Below are positions 33,158-41,370 of a stretch of 64,000 bases of DNA, piece by piece. The first letter of the stretch is position 1. Each line of letters begins with the position of its first letter. Location of the stretch: positions 620,001 through 684,000 of the forward strand of contig NZ_JBHUEE010000001.1 of assembly GCF_042680605.1 (NCBI RefSeq). The letters run 5' to 3'. This stretch comes from Allobogoriella deserti. Its GTDB lineage: Bacteria > Actinomycetota > Actinomycetes > Actinomycetales > Actinomycetaceae. A program made the position numbers and the translations under genes. The notes below the pieces were generated by a model. The model was given only the letters and a program-made list of their open reading frames with translations. It had not been told where the DNA came from and did no database searches.

Positions 33158-34528
33158 ATGTCGGATCGTGCTGTGCCACACGCACCGGCATTGACCCGAC
33201 GGCAGATCCGAGAGGCGGAACGGGCGCGCGAGGCGGCGCGTCGGTCCGCCGGGACCGGATCGCCGGACGCCGTGCCCCCTGCAGCGACGTCGCCGGAAGC
33301 TGCGCCACGGGCGTCGCACACCACGTCCGCCGAAGCCGGGACGGCCGGCACGGATGCCGGTCACCGGGCCTCGGTCGCATCCTCTGCCACCTCTGCCGCG
33401 GCCGGGCCCACCCGGCGCTCCCGCCGCGCGCGTGCCGCGTCACCATCCGTATCGACCCCGAATGGCCCCGCCGTTCCGGCTGCCGAGTCGGCCGAGGCCG
33501 CGACGGCTGAGACCGCGACGTCCTCGGACGAGGCCCGGCACACCTCCGGGCGTCACACGGCGCCGGCTGCGCCGACCGGCCGGCAGCGCGCTCAGACGCC
33601 ACCCGCCGGACGCAGAGCCGCCCGCCGCGGTTCGGACGCTGCCACGGAGGTGCTCGCCGCGCCCGAGCCGCTGCCCTCCCGGCGCGAACTGCGATCCCGC
33701 CACAGGCCTCCCGCGCGCACCCGATCCGCCCGTGCCCTGGCCTCACGCGCGGCCGTGCTCGGTGCACTCGGCGCCCTGACCATCGCCGCACCGTTGACCG
33801 GGTTCGCGGCCGCGGACGGAGAGTTCGCCAGTGCCGAACCCGCCGCGGCCCCGGAACCCGAGCCACCGTCGGTCAATGCCGTGGACATCTCGTCGGTGGA
33901 AGTCCTCGCCGACGGCCGCCTGCCCGCGAACGCCCCGCGCAGCCTCCTCGCCGACCCTGCAGCCTCCAGCCGGGCTGCACTGCTGCAGACCTCACGCGCG
34001 ACCGCTCGGCAGGCGCCGACATGCTCGCCGGTCGAGGGGGCGAGCGGCACCCGGGCCGCGGTGACCGAGCAGGTCGAGCACGAGCTCATCTCGCCGATGG
34101 CTGCCGGGACGTACCGCAACACCTCCGGCTACGGCTACCGCAACCATCCCTTCGGCGGGTACGGCTTCCACACCGGGACGGACTTCGCCGCTCCGATGGG
34201 GACGCCGATCTACGCCGCGGCGGACGGCGTCGTCGACTATGTCGGCTACGGCAAGGAGGGCCGCTCGAGCATGCTCGTGGTGCTCCGGCACGAGCTCGAC
34301 GGCGAGGTGTTCTACACCTGGTACGTCCACATGTACCCGCACGGGATCTTCGTCTCCGAAGGTCAGCAGGTCTCCATCGGCGACGTCATCGCCGAGGTCG
34401 GCAACAACGGCAACTCCACCGGGCCGCACCTGCACTTCGAGATCCACACGGACGACCAGGGCACCACCACCGATCCGCTGCCGTGGCTGGAGTCCCACCA
34501 TGCCGCGGACGTCTCCGACCTGTGCTGA
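33158..34528 (+). CDS. M23-family peptidoglycan metallopeptidase, membrane anchored
   Basis: A 456-residue cell-wall endopeptidase. About 190 residues of Ala/Pro/Arg-rich disordered cytosolic region precede one membrane segment (AVLGALGALTIAAPLTGFAA). An exported linker and the C-terminal M23/LytM domain follow, with the zinc ligands in FHTGTDFA and HLHFE and the second His in YVHMYPHG. The domain looks catalytically complete, so it probably cuts peptide cross-links. ATG 33158 has GGAGG 10 bases upstream and lies after the predicted promoter. The in-frame GTG 33074 would add 28 residues. The long basic N-tail is unusual for the family. Confidence 0.85.
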   Translation: MSDRAVPHAPALTRRQIREAERAREAARRSAGTGSPDAVPPAATSPEAAPRASHTTSAEAGTAGTDAGHRASVASSATSAAAGPTRRSRRARAASPSVSTPNGPAVPAAESAEAATAETATSSDEARHTSGRHTAPAAPTGRQRAQTPPAGRRAARRGSDAATEVLAAPEPLPSRRELRSRHRPPARTRSARALASRAAVLGALGALTIAAPLTGFAAADGEFASAEPAAAPEPEPPSVNAVDISSVEVLADGRLPANAPRSLLADPAASSRAALLQTSRATARQAPTCSPVEGASGTRAAVTEQVEHELISPMAAGTYRNTSGYGYRNHPFGGYGFHTGTDFAAPMGTPIYAAADGVVDYVGYGKEGRSSMLVVLRHELDGEVFYTWYVHMYPHGIFVSEGQQVSIGDVIAEVGNNGNSTGPHLHFEIHTDDQGTTTDPLPWLESHHAADVSDLC

Positions 34529-34608
34529 GCAGGCACGAGCACTGAGTCCCACCCGGGTTCTCGTTCCGTGCGTCGGCGCGCCGTCACCACCTTCGCAGGC
34601 ACGGCAGG

Positions 34609-35391
34609 ATGGCGGCCGTGAGCATCTTCCTCGCCGGTCCTGAACCCGTCGCGCTCGCCCACCGGGGCGGCAGCCTCGAAGCGCCTGAGAACTCGCGCGC
34701 CGCTGTCGAACACACCCGCACGCTCGGGCTCAGGTACCTCGAGACCGACGTGCGAGCGACCCGCGACGGCGTCGCCGTCCTCCTGCACGACCCCACCCTC
34801 GACCGTGTCACCGACGGGCACGGCCGACTCCGCGATCTCACCTGGGAGCAGGTCTCCCGACTCCGGGACGCCTCGGGTGATCGCCCCGTGCGTCTGGACG
34901 AACTCCTGGGCGACTACCCAGACCTGCGGGTGAACATCGACGCCAAGGAATCCGCCGTCATCGCCCCTCTCGTGCGCGCGGTCGTGGAGACGCGGGCACA
35001 GGACCGGATCTGTCTGGCGTCCTTCTCCGACGACCGGTTGCGCATCCTCCGGACAGCGCTCGGGCCCGGCGTCGCCACGAGTCTCGGACAGGCCGGCGTG
35101 GCGACGCTGCTTGCGGCAGCACAGCTGCCCGAGCTGGTACGACGTCGGGCCGTGCAGGCGTTGCCGACCGGTGCCGTGTGTGTCCAGGTCCCACCACGCC
35201 ACCGCGGCCTGCCCATCGTCACCGACCGGTTCCTCACCGCCGCACACAGCGGCGGTCTTGCGGTGCACGTGTGGACCATCGACGACCCCGCCGAGATGAA
35301 CCGCCTCCTCGATCTCGGGGTCGACGGCCTGGTGACGGATCGGCCGGGCGTGCTCAAGGACGTCCTGATCGCGCGTGGCGTCTGGCGTTGA
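34609..35391 (+). CDS. Glycerophosphodiester phosphodiesterase
   Basis: A 260-residue TIM-barrel phosphodiesterase. Catalytic signatures are VALAHRGGSLEAPENSRAA (His-Arg and Glu), YLETDVRATRDG and LLHDPTLDRVTDGHG. The C-terminal HVWTIDDPAEM and GVDGLVTDRP close the barrel. It hydrolyses glycerophosphodiesters to glycerol-3-phosphate and an alcohol. There is no signal peptide, so it should be cytosolic. ATG 34609 and GTG 34618 are both possible starts. It lies 80 bases after the M23 gene and ends before a bidirectional terminator. Confidence 0.92.
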   Translation: MAAVSIFLAGPEPVALAHRGGSLEAPENSRAAVEHTRTLGLRYLETDVRATRDGVAVLLHDPTLDRVTDGHGRLRDLTWEQVSRLRDASGDRPVRLDELLGDYPDLRVNIDAKESAVIAPLVRAVVETRAQDRICLASFSDDRLRILRTALGPGVATSLGQAGVATLLAAAQLPELVRRRAVQALPTGAVCVQVPPRHRGLPIVTDRFLTAAHSGGLAVHVWTIDDPAEMNRLLDLGVDGLVTDRPGVLKDVLIARGVWR

Positions 35392-35431
35392 CGATGCCCC
35401 CCCGCGTGACGGATCAGCCGTGGAACGACGA

Positions 35432-35460
35432 ATGGCCCGACCCTGTGCGGGCCGGGCCAT
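35432..35460. terminator. Bidirectional terminator between glycerophosphodiesterase and tRNA-Arg
   Basis: ATGGCCCG and CGGGCCAT form an 8-bp stem, continued by CCC/GGG after one mismatch, around TGTGC. It lies 40 bases after the plus-strand stop and 26 bases beyond the 3' end of the minus-strand tRNA, so it can serve both. Confidence 0.75.
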
Positions 35461-35486
35461 CGGTGCTGTCGCGTCCTCGAGATCGG

Positions 35487-35559
35487 TGCCCCCTGCGGGA
35501 TTCGAACCCACGACCTTCTGCTCCGGAGGCAGACGCTCTATCCGCTGAGCTAAAGGGGC
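35487..35559 (-). tRNA. tRNA-Arg (anticodon CCG)
   Basis: The 73-base minus-strand sequence folds into a complete cloverleaf. The acceptor is GCCCCTT/AGGGGGC with discriminator A, the D-arm is AGCTCAGCGGATAGAGC, the anticodon stem is TCTGC/GCAGA around loop CTCCGGA, and the T-loop is GGTTCGAATCC. The anticodon CCG reads CGG, a frequent Arg codon at this GC content. CCA is not encoded. TAACAT 22 bases upstream could be its -10 box. Confidence 0.97.
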
Positions 35560-35755
35560 GTTGCTGTGACAGCGCCTGGAAATGTTATCAGCCGGACGAG
35601 GGCCGACTCACGCCCGCTCGGGTGGCATGAGACACGCTGCGGAGTGTCCGACCTCACGCCCTGGACCCCTCCCACGCACGACAGGACGGCACCGCCCGCC
35701 ATAGCCTGTCCGCGACATCACGCAGGGCCCGACCGGGCCGTAGGGAGGGAACGAC

Positions 35756-36550
35756 ATGTCCACACCGCCGGAGCCACCCCAGCCGGGGCGGCAGGAGGAC
35801 GTGCCATCGGAGTCGCCGTCCGAGGACGGCGCCCCTGACGCGCAGCAGGACGCCGCCGGTGCCGACCGGCAGGACGACGCTGCGGCCGAGCCCGAGGAGC
35901 CGAGGCGCCGTGCGTGGGTGCTGCCGGTGATCGCCGTCGTCGCGATCCTGGCCGTGGTCGCCGCCATCGTCGTGGCCACCCGAGGCGGCGGGACCGACCC
36001 GGAGCCGACGGCGAACCCGGCTACCGAGGAGACCGGTGCCGAGGAGACCGGTGCCGAGGAGACCGGCGAGACGGCATCGGACGAGGCCACGACCGAACCG
36101 GCCGAGGACGAGCGTGAGGTGGCCCGCGGCGACCTCGAAGGCCGGGTGGACCAGACCGTCATCGACCCGGAGACGGAGACCTCGTTCGAGCTCCAGGACG
36201 GCTGGTCCGAGAACGCCGACGGGACGCAGGCCGGCGCCCGCCAGGCCATCGAAGGCGTCTACACCGACGGCGACCAGGAGCTGCGGATCACCGCGGCCGC
36301 CTTCGAGACGATCGAGGAGCACGACACCTACGCCGACGAGCTCGTCTCCCGGCTCCAGGCCGACGGCGCCGAGGTCACCGACGAGGGGCCCGCCAACGAG
36401 GCCACCGGGACGGGCTACTCCTGGGTCCTGGAAACGGGGGAGGACCCCGCGGACACGGTCGTCGTCTGGCGCACCGACGACGGCGTCGTCCTCAGCCTCG
36501 CCGGCCCGCGGGACGCGGTGGAGCAGGTCTACCGCAACATGAGCATCTGA
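35756..36550 (+). CDS. Hypothetical single-pass membrane protein
   Basis: A 264-residue protein that I do not recognise. A 50-residue acidic Pro/Glu/Asp-rich N-terminus precedes RRRAW and one membrane helix (VLPVIAVVAILAVVAAIVVA). An acidic Thr/Glu linker with a short GAEET repeat leads into an extracellular domain of about 130 residues with alternating strands and a Trp-rich end (YSWVLETGEDPADTVVVWRT). Topology is inferred as N-in, C-out. ATG 35756 has GGAGGGA 6-8 bases upstream. It may be co-transcribed with argS, 41 bases on, or independent. No function can be assigned. Confidence 0.75.
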   Translation: MSTPPEPPQPGRQEDVPSESPSEDGAPDAQQDAAGADRQDDAAAEPEEPRRRAWVLPVIAVVAILAVVAAIVVATRGGGTDPEPTANPATEETGAEETGAEETGETASDEATTEPAEDEREVARGDLEGRVDQTVIDPETETSFELQDGWSENADGTQAGARQAIEGVYTDGDQELRITAAAFETIEEHDTYADELVSRLQADGAEVTDEGPANEATGTGYSWVLETGEDPADTVVVWRTDDGVVLSLAGPRDAVEQVYRNMSI

Positions 36551-36579
36551 CCGGACGCGGTCCGGTGCCGGGCGGCCAT

Positions 36580-36585
36580 TACCCT
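36580..36585 (+). promoter_or_regulatory. Putative -10 element for leaderless argS
   Basis: TACCCT ends 6 bases before GTG 36592, which has no Shine-Dalgarno sequence. No clear -35 box. Confidence 0.38.
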
Positions 36586-36591
36586 GGCCCG

Positions 36592-38235
36592 GTGACACCA
36601 GCCGAACTCGCCACGCTCATCCGCACCAGCCTGCTCGACGCCGTCGCCGCCGGCGAGGTGGACCTCGCCGCCGACGACGTCCCGGAGCCCAAGGTGGAGC
36701 GACCCCGGCAACGCGAGCACGGCGACTGGGCCACGAACGTGGCGATGCAGCTCGCCAAGCGGGCCGGGACCAACCCGCGTGCCCTCGCCGAGCTGCTCGC
36801 CGCGCGCCTGAACGCCTCCGATGCCGTCGAGGCCGAGGTCGCCGGCCCCGGGTTCCTCAACCTACGGGTGGCCGCCTCGGCCGCGGGTGAGCTGGCGCGG
36901 ACGATCGTCGAGTCCGGCGCGGAGTACGGCCGGAACACGTCCGAGGCCGGGCACACGATCAACCTCGAGTTCGTCTCCGGCAACCCGACCGGTCCGCTGC
37001 ACATCGGGCACACCCGGTGGGCGGCGCTCGGCGACGCTCTCGCACGGCTGCTGCGGGCCTCGGGCGCCGAGGTGAGCACCGAGTACTACATCAACGACGC
37101 CGGCAGCCAGATGGACAAGTTCGCGGCGTCGATCCTCGCCCGGGCCGCCGGTCAGCCGGTGCCCGAGGACGGATACCCGGGGGAGTACGTCGACGAACGA
37201 GCCGCCGAGGTCCGCGGGCGTCATCCGGACCTGCTCGAGCTGCCCACCGACGAGGCGTTGGCCATCGCCAGACAGGAGGGCTACGCGGACCAGATGGCCG
37301 CGATCCGCCGCACCCTGGAGGCGTTCGACGTCCACTTCGACGTCTGGTTCTCCGAGAAGTCACTGCACGACGGCGGCGCCGTCACTCAGGCCGTCGACCG
37401 GCTCCGTGAGCAGGGCCATGTCTTCGACCGCGACGGTGCCGTCTGGTTGCGCACCACGGACTTCGGCGACGACAAGGACCGCGTGCTCGTCCGCGCGAAC
37501 GGCGAGCCCACCTACTTCGCCGCGGACGCCGCCTACTACCTGTCCAAGCGGGACCGTGGCTTCGCCGAGAAGATCTACCTGCTCGGTGCCGACCACCACG
37601 GCTACGTCGCGCGGCTGAAGGCCATCGCCGCCTGCGCCGGGGACGATCCGGCCACGAATATCGAGATCCTCATCGGCCAGCTCGTCACCATCGCCGGTGA
37701 GCGGATGGGCAAGCGCCGTGGCAACGCCCTGTTCATGGACGAGCTCATCGACTGGCTCGGCACCGACGCCATCCGCTACACCCTCGCCCGTTATCCCGCG
37801 GACTCGCCGTTGTCGCTGGAGGGCGAGAAGCTCCGCGAGCAGAACCTCGACAATCCGGTCTACTACGTCCAATACGCCCACGCACGCACCTGCAACGTCG
37901 CTCGCAACGCGGCCGAGCACGGCGTCACCCGCGACGGGTTCGATCCTTCGGTCCTCGACCACGAGGCCGAGGCGAGCCTGCTCGCGGCGTTGGGGCAGTT
38001 CCCCGGCGTGGTGGCACACGCCGCGCGGCTGCGTGAGCCGCACCGGGTGGCGCGCTACCTCGAGTCGCTGGCCGCCGCGTATCACACCTGGTACCAGCAG
38101 TGCCGCGTGACCCCGCGCGGTGAGGACCCCGTCGAACCCGTGCACACGGCGCGGCTGTGGCTCAACGACGCCACGACCCAGGTGCTGCGCAACGGCCTCG
38201 CCCTGCTCGGGGTCAGTGCACCGGAGCGGATGTGA
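36592..38235 (+). CDS. argS: Arginyl-tRNA synthetase
   Basis: A 547-residue class I synthetase charging tRNA-Arg. An N-terminal Add-1 domain (with QREHGDWATNVAMQLAKRAG) is followed by the HIGH motif in NPTGPLHIGHTRWAALGD, the MSK-like loop GERMGKRRGNALFMDEL and a helical anticodon-binding domain ending LLGVSAPERM. GTG 36592 fits family starts. The upstream ATG at 36565 would add nine residues. Its stop overlaps the lysA GTG (GTGA), the classic actinobacterial argS-lysA pair. The matching tRNA-Arg (CCG) lies 1 kb upstream on the other strand. Confidence 0.96.
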   Translation: MTPAELATLIRTSLLDAVAAGEVDLAADDVPEPKVERPRQREHGDWATNVAMQLAKRAGTNPRALAELLAARLNASDAVEAEVAGPGFLNLRVAASAAGELARTIVESGAEYGRNTSEAGHTINLEFVSGNPTGPLHIGHTRWAALGDALARLLRASGAEVSTEYYINDAGSQMDKFAASILARAAGQPVPEDGYPGEYVDERAAEVRGRHPDLLELPTDEALAIARQEGYADQMAAIRRTLEAFDVHFDVWFSEKSLHDGGAVTQAVDRLREQGHVFDRDGAVWLRTTDFGDDKDRVLVRANGEPTYFAADAAYYLSKRDRGFAEKIYLLGADHHGYVARLKAIAACAGDDPATNIEILIGQLVTIAGERMGKRRGNALFMDELIDWLGTDAIRYTLARYPADSPLSLEGEKLREQNLDNPVYYVQYAHARTCNVARNAAEHGVTRDGFDPSVLDHEAEASLLAALGQFPGVVAHAARLREPHRVARYLESLAAAYHTWYQQCRVTPRGEDPVEPVHTARLWLNDATTQVLRNGLALLGVSAPERM

Positions 38236-39644
38236 CCGGCGCGACCGGTGCCCCGGACGGCGCCGCCGGCGTCGTGTCCGCGCCGGAACCGGACGGCACA
38301 CCGGGTGGCGTGTGGTCCACCGGGGTGCGCCGCACCCGGGACGGTGCCCTCGCCGTCGCCGGCGCGGACCTGCGTGAGGTCGCGGCCGAGCACGGAACGC
38401 CCGCGTACGTCCTGGACGAGGACGACCTGCGCACTCGCGCCCGCGCCTTCGCCGAGGCGTTCGCGTCCGCGTTCTCGCCCGAGCGTGGCCTGGCCGGGGC
38501 AGACGTCTACTACGCCGGCAAGGCGTTCCTGTCCGTCGCAGTCGCGCGATGGGTCCACGAGGAAGGGCTCGGCGTGGACACCGCGACCGGTGGCGAGCTC
38601 GCGGTCGCCCTCCGGGCCGGGGTCCCCGGCGCCGTCATCGGTCTGCACGGGAACAACAAGTCCGACGAGGAGCTGACCGCGGCCGTGCGCCACGGCGTCG
38701 GCCGGATCGTCGTGGACTCCCTCAGCGAGATCGACCGGGTCGCGGCGCTCGCCGCCGCCGCGGGCGTTCGTGCTCCGGTGATGGTCCGCGTCACCACCGG
38801 GGTGCATGCGGGCGGCCACGAGTTCATCGCCACGGCGCACGAAGACCAGAAGTTCGGTCTGTCACTGACCTCCGGCGCCGCACGCAAAGCGGTGGACGAG
38901 ATCCTCGCCGCGGACAGTCTCGAGCTGGTCGGACTGCACTCCCACATCGGCAGCCAGATCCTCGATCTGGCCGGCTTCGAGGCCGCTGCCCGGGCGGTGC
39001 TGACCCTACGCGCCGACGTCGCCCGCACCACCGGTCGGCTGATGCCCGAGGTCGACCTCGGCGGCGGCTACGGCATCCGCTACACCGCTGCCGACGCCGT
39101 GCCGCCCGCACCGCGCGAGATCGCCGAGCGGCTCGCGACCATCGTCGGGGACAGGTGCGCCGACCTCGGCACCGCACCACCCAAGGTCTCCATCGAGCCG
39201 GGCCGCTCGGTGGTCGGTCCAGCCGGGCTGACCCTCTACCGGGTCGGCACGGTCAAGGACGTCGCTCTCGACGGCGGTGCGGCGCGGACCTACGTCAGCG
39301 TCGACGGCGGCATGAGCGACAACATCCGCCCCGCCCTGTACGGCGCCGCCTACACCGCCGCGCTGGCGAACCGGCGCTCCGATGCGGACCTCGTCAGCGC
39401 CCGTGTGGTCGGCAAGCACTGCGAGTCCGGCGACATCGTCGTCCGCGACGTCGCCCTGCCCGCCGACGTCCGCGACGGTGACCTGCTCGCGGTGCCCGCC
39501 ACCGGGGCCTACGGCCGCTCCATGGCCAGCACGTACAACCTCATGCCCCGGCCTCCGGTCCTGGCGGTCCGGGACGGGAGGACGCGAGCGATCGTGCGCC
39601 GCGAGAGCCTCGACGACCTCCTCGCCCTGGACACGGAGGCCTGA
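38232..39644 (+). CDS. lysA: Diaminopimelate decarboxylase
   Basis: A 470-residue PLP enzyme performing the last step of lysine synthesis. The PLP lysine is in YYAGKAFLSVAVARW. HSHIGSQ, the glycine loop DLGGGYGIRYT, EPGRSVVGPAG and the active-site Cys in GKHCESGDIV are present. The 35 N-terminal residues are a Gly/Ala/Pro-rich extension. GTG 38232 overlaps the argS stop. The stop TGA (39642-39644) is also the first three bases of the 85-bp tandem array that fills the gap to hom. Lysine and threonine branches are thus adjacent. Confidence 0.95.
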   Translation: MTGATGAPDGAAGVVSAPEPDGTPGGVWSTGVRRTRDGALAVAGADLREVAAEHGTPAYVLDEDDLRTRARAFAEAFASAFSPERGLAGADVYYAGKAFLSVAVARWVHEEGLGVDTATGGELAVALRAGVPGAVIGLHGNNKSDEELTAAVRHGVGRIVVDSLSEIDRVAALAAAAGVRAPVMVRVTTGVHAGGHEFIATAHEDQKFGLSLTSGAARKAVDEILAADSLELVGLHSHIGSQILDLAGFEAAARAVLTLRADVARTTGRLMPEVDLGGGYGIRYTAADAVPPAPREIAERLATIVGDRCADLGTAPPKVSIEPGRSVVGPAGLTLYRVGTVKDVALDGGAARTYVSVDGGMSDNIRPALYGAAYTAALANRRSDADLVSARVVGKHCESGDIVVRDVALPADVRDGDLLAVPATGAYGRSMASTYNLMPRPPVLAVRDGRTRAIVRRESLDDLLALDTEA

Positions 39645-39943
39645 CGAGCGCGAGCGGTGGTGTCGGCGAGGTGTGGCCGGTGTGGGGGAGCGGAGTGCGA
39701 GGAGGGCCGACCGAAGGCAGAAGGCCTGACGAGCGCGAGCGGTGGTGTCGGCGAGGTGTGGCCGGTGTGGGGGAGCGGAGTGCGAGGAGGGCCGACCGAA
39801 GGCAGAAGGCCTGACGAGNNNNNNNNNNNNNNNNNNNNNNNNNNNNNNNNNNNNNNNNNNNNNNNNNNNNNNNNNNNNNNNNNNNNNNNNNNNNNNNNNN
39901 NNNNNNNAAGGCCTGACGAGCGCGAGCGGTGGTGTCGGCGAGG
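39637..39943 (+). repeat. 85-bp tandem repeat array beginning at the lysA stop codon
   Basis: Direct repeats of 85 bp, about 2.1 copies before an N gap and 0.4 after. Each unit reads TGACGAGCGCGAGCG, then a G-rich 34-base stretch, then CGGAGTGCGAGGA and GGCCGACC, ending AAGGCC. The first TGA is the lysA stop. The unit shares its opening block and CGGAGTGCGAGGA with the 60-bp array after moaA, in the same orientation relative to its gene, so the two are related. All frames stay nearly open, producing artefactual Arg-rich ORFs. Confidence 0.92.
39819..39907. other. Assembly gap (89 N) inside the 85-bp array
   Basis: Matching positions of the unit on each side of the gap are 102 bases apart, which is not a multiple of 85. 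The gap is therefore a placeholder, and the real array is of unknown length. Both flanking genes, lysA and hom, are complete. Confidence 0.95.
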
Positions 39944-39989
39944 GCTGACCGGGAACCGGACGCCCGCACCGCACGCCGTCGGCCGGCTC

Positions 39990-39995
39990 TATCCT
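39990..39995 (+). promoter_or_regulatory. Putative -10 element upstream of hom
   Basis: TATCCT lies 61 bases before GTG 40057, downstream of the tandem array. It would give a leader of about 50 bases carrying the Shine-Dalgarno AGGAG. No -35 box is visible and no leader peptide or threonine attenuator was found. Confidence 0.3.
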
Positions 39996-40056
39996 TGACC
40001 GGGCCGGACGGCCAGGCCACGGGCCAGACCCGAATCGATCGATCGAGAGGAGATGC

Positions 40057-41370
40057 GTGAGCATCAGCGGCGTCACCCGGACGGGTACCGAGGACCCCGT
40101 CGTCCGCGTCGCGCTGCTCGGCTGCGGGACGGTCGGCAGCCAGGTGATCCGGCTCCTGCGCGAGCACGGAGACGACTGGGCGGCCCGGTCCGGTGCGCGC
40201 CTCGACCTCGTCGGCGTCGCGGTGCGGGACACGTCGGTCCCTCGCGACCCGTGGGTACCGCCCGAACTGCTCACCACCGACGCCTCGGCCTTGATCGACC
40301 GAGCCGACATCGTCGTCGAGCTCATCGGCGGCATCGAGCCGGCACGCGGACTGGTGCTCCAGGCCCTGCGCGGCGGCCGTACCGTCGTCACCGGCAACAA
40401 GGCGCTGCTGGCCGCGCACGGGCCGGAGCTGCACGCGGCGGTCGAGGCCGGCGACGCTGACCTGTACTACGAGGCCGCAGTCGCCGGCGCTATCCCGGTG
40501 GTCTACGGCCTGCGCGAGTCGCTGGCCGGAGACAACATCGTCACGGTCGCCGGCATCGTCAACGGCACCACGAACTACATCCTCGACGAGATGGCCACCC
40601 GGGGGCTGTCCTTCGAGCAGGCGCTCCAGCAGGCGCAGGCGCTCGGCTATGCCGAGGCCGACCCGACGGCGGACGTCGACGGGCACGACGCCGCCGCCAA
40701 GGCCGCCATCCTCGCGTCCCTCGCCTTCCACACCCGCGTCAGTGTCGACGACGTACCGGTCGCCGGGATCCGCGGGATCAGTGCCGAGGAGGTCAGCGCC
40801 GCCGCCGGCGCGGGCCAGGTGGTCAAGCTGCTCGCCGTGGCCCGCCGCACCACCGGTGGGGTCTCCGTGCGGGTCCATCCCGCACTCCTGCCGGACACCC
40901 ACCCGCTCGCCGCGGTGCGCGGCGCGTTCAACGCCGTGGTCGTCGAGGCCGAGTCGGCCGGCCGGTTGATGTTCTACGGGCAGGGGGCCGGCGGGACGCC
41001 GACCGCCTCGGCGGTGCTCAGCGACGTCGTCGCCGCGGCCGGGCACGCCATCCGCGGCGGGCACGCACCGCGCGAGTCCGCCTACACCCAGCTGCCGTTG
41101 CTCGGGCCGGAGGAGACGCCGGCCCGCACCCAGGTCCAGCTGCGCCTGGTGGACCGTCCCGGCAGCCTGGCCGCCGTCGCGGGTGTCTACGGGGAGGAAG
41201 GTGTCTCCATCGAGAGCGTGCACCAGCAGCGCTCCGACGACGGTTCTGCGCGTGTGGTGATCACCAGCCACATCGCCACCGAGGCGTCGCTGGCCCGTAC
41301 CGTCGAGCGGCTCGTCACCGAGTCGCGCGTCCAGGAGGTCATCTCGGTGACCCACGTCGAGGGGGAGTGA
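40057..41370 (+). CDS. hom: Homoserine dehydrogenase
   Basis: A 437-residue enzyme reducing aspartate semialdehyde to homoserine. The Rossmann motif ALLGCGTVGSQVIRLL, TGNKALLA, the family signature AGIVNGTTNYILDEMATRG and a C-terminal ACT domain (LVDRPGSLAAVAGVYGEEGV) are present. The ACT domain is the usual site of threonine feedback control. GTG 40057 is preceded by GAGGAG with a short spacer. An ATG four bases upstream is out of frame. It ends directly against thrC, so hom-thrC-thrB form one operon. Confidence 0.96.
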   Translation: MSISGVTRTGTEDPVVRVALLGCGTVGSQVIRLLREHGDDWAARSGARLDLVGVAVRDTSVPRDPWVPPELLTTDASALIDRADIVVELIGGIEPARGLVLQALRGGRTVVTGNKALLAAHGPELHAAVEAGDADLYYEAAVAGAIPVVYGLRESLAGDNIVTVAGIVNGTTNYILDEMATRGLSFEQALQQAQALGYAEADPTADVDGHDAAAKAAILASLAFHTRVSVDDVPVAGIRGISAEEVSAAAGAGQVVKLLAVARRTTGGVSVRVHPALLPDTHPLAAVRGAFNAVVVEAESAGRLMFYGQGAGGTPTASAVLSDVVAAAGHAIRGGHAPRESAYTQLPLLGPEETPARTQVQLRLVDRPGSLAAVAGVYGEEGVSIESVHQQRSDDGSARVVITSHIATEASLARTVERLVTESRVQEVISVTHVEGE

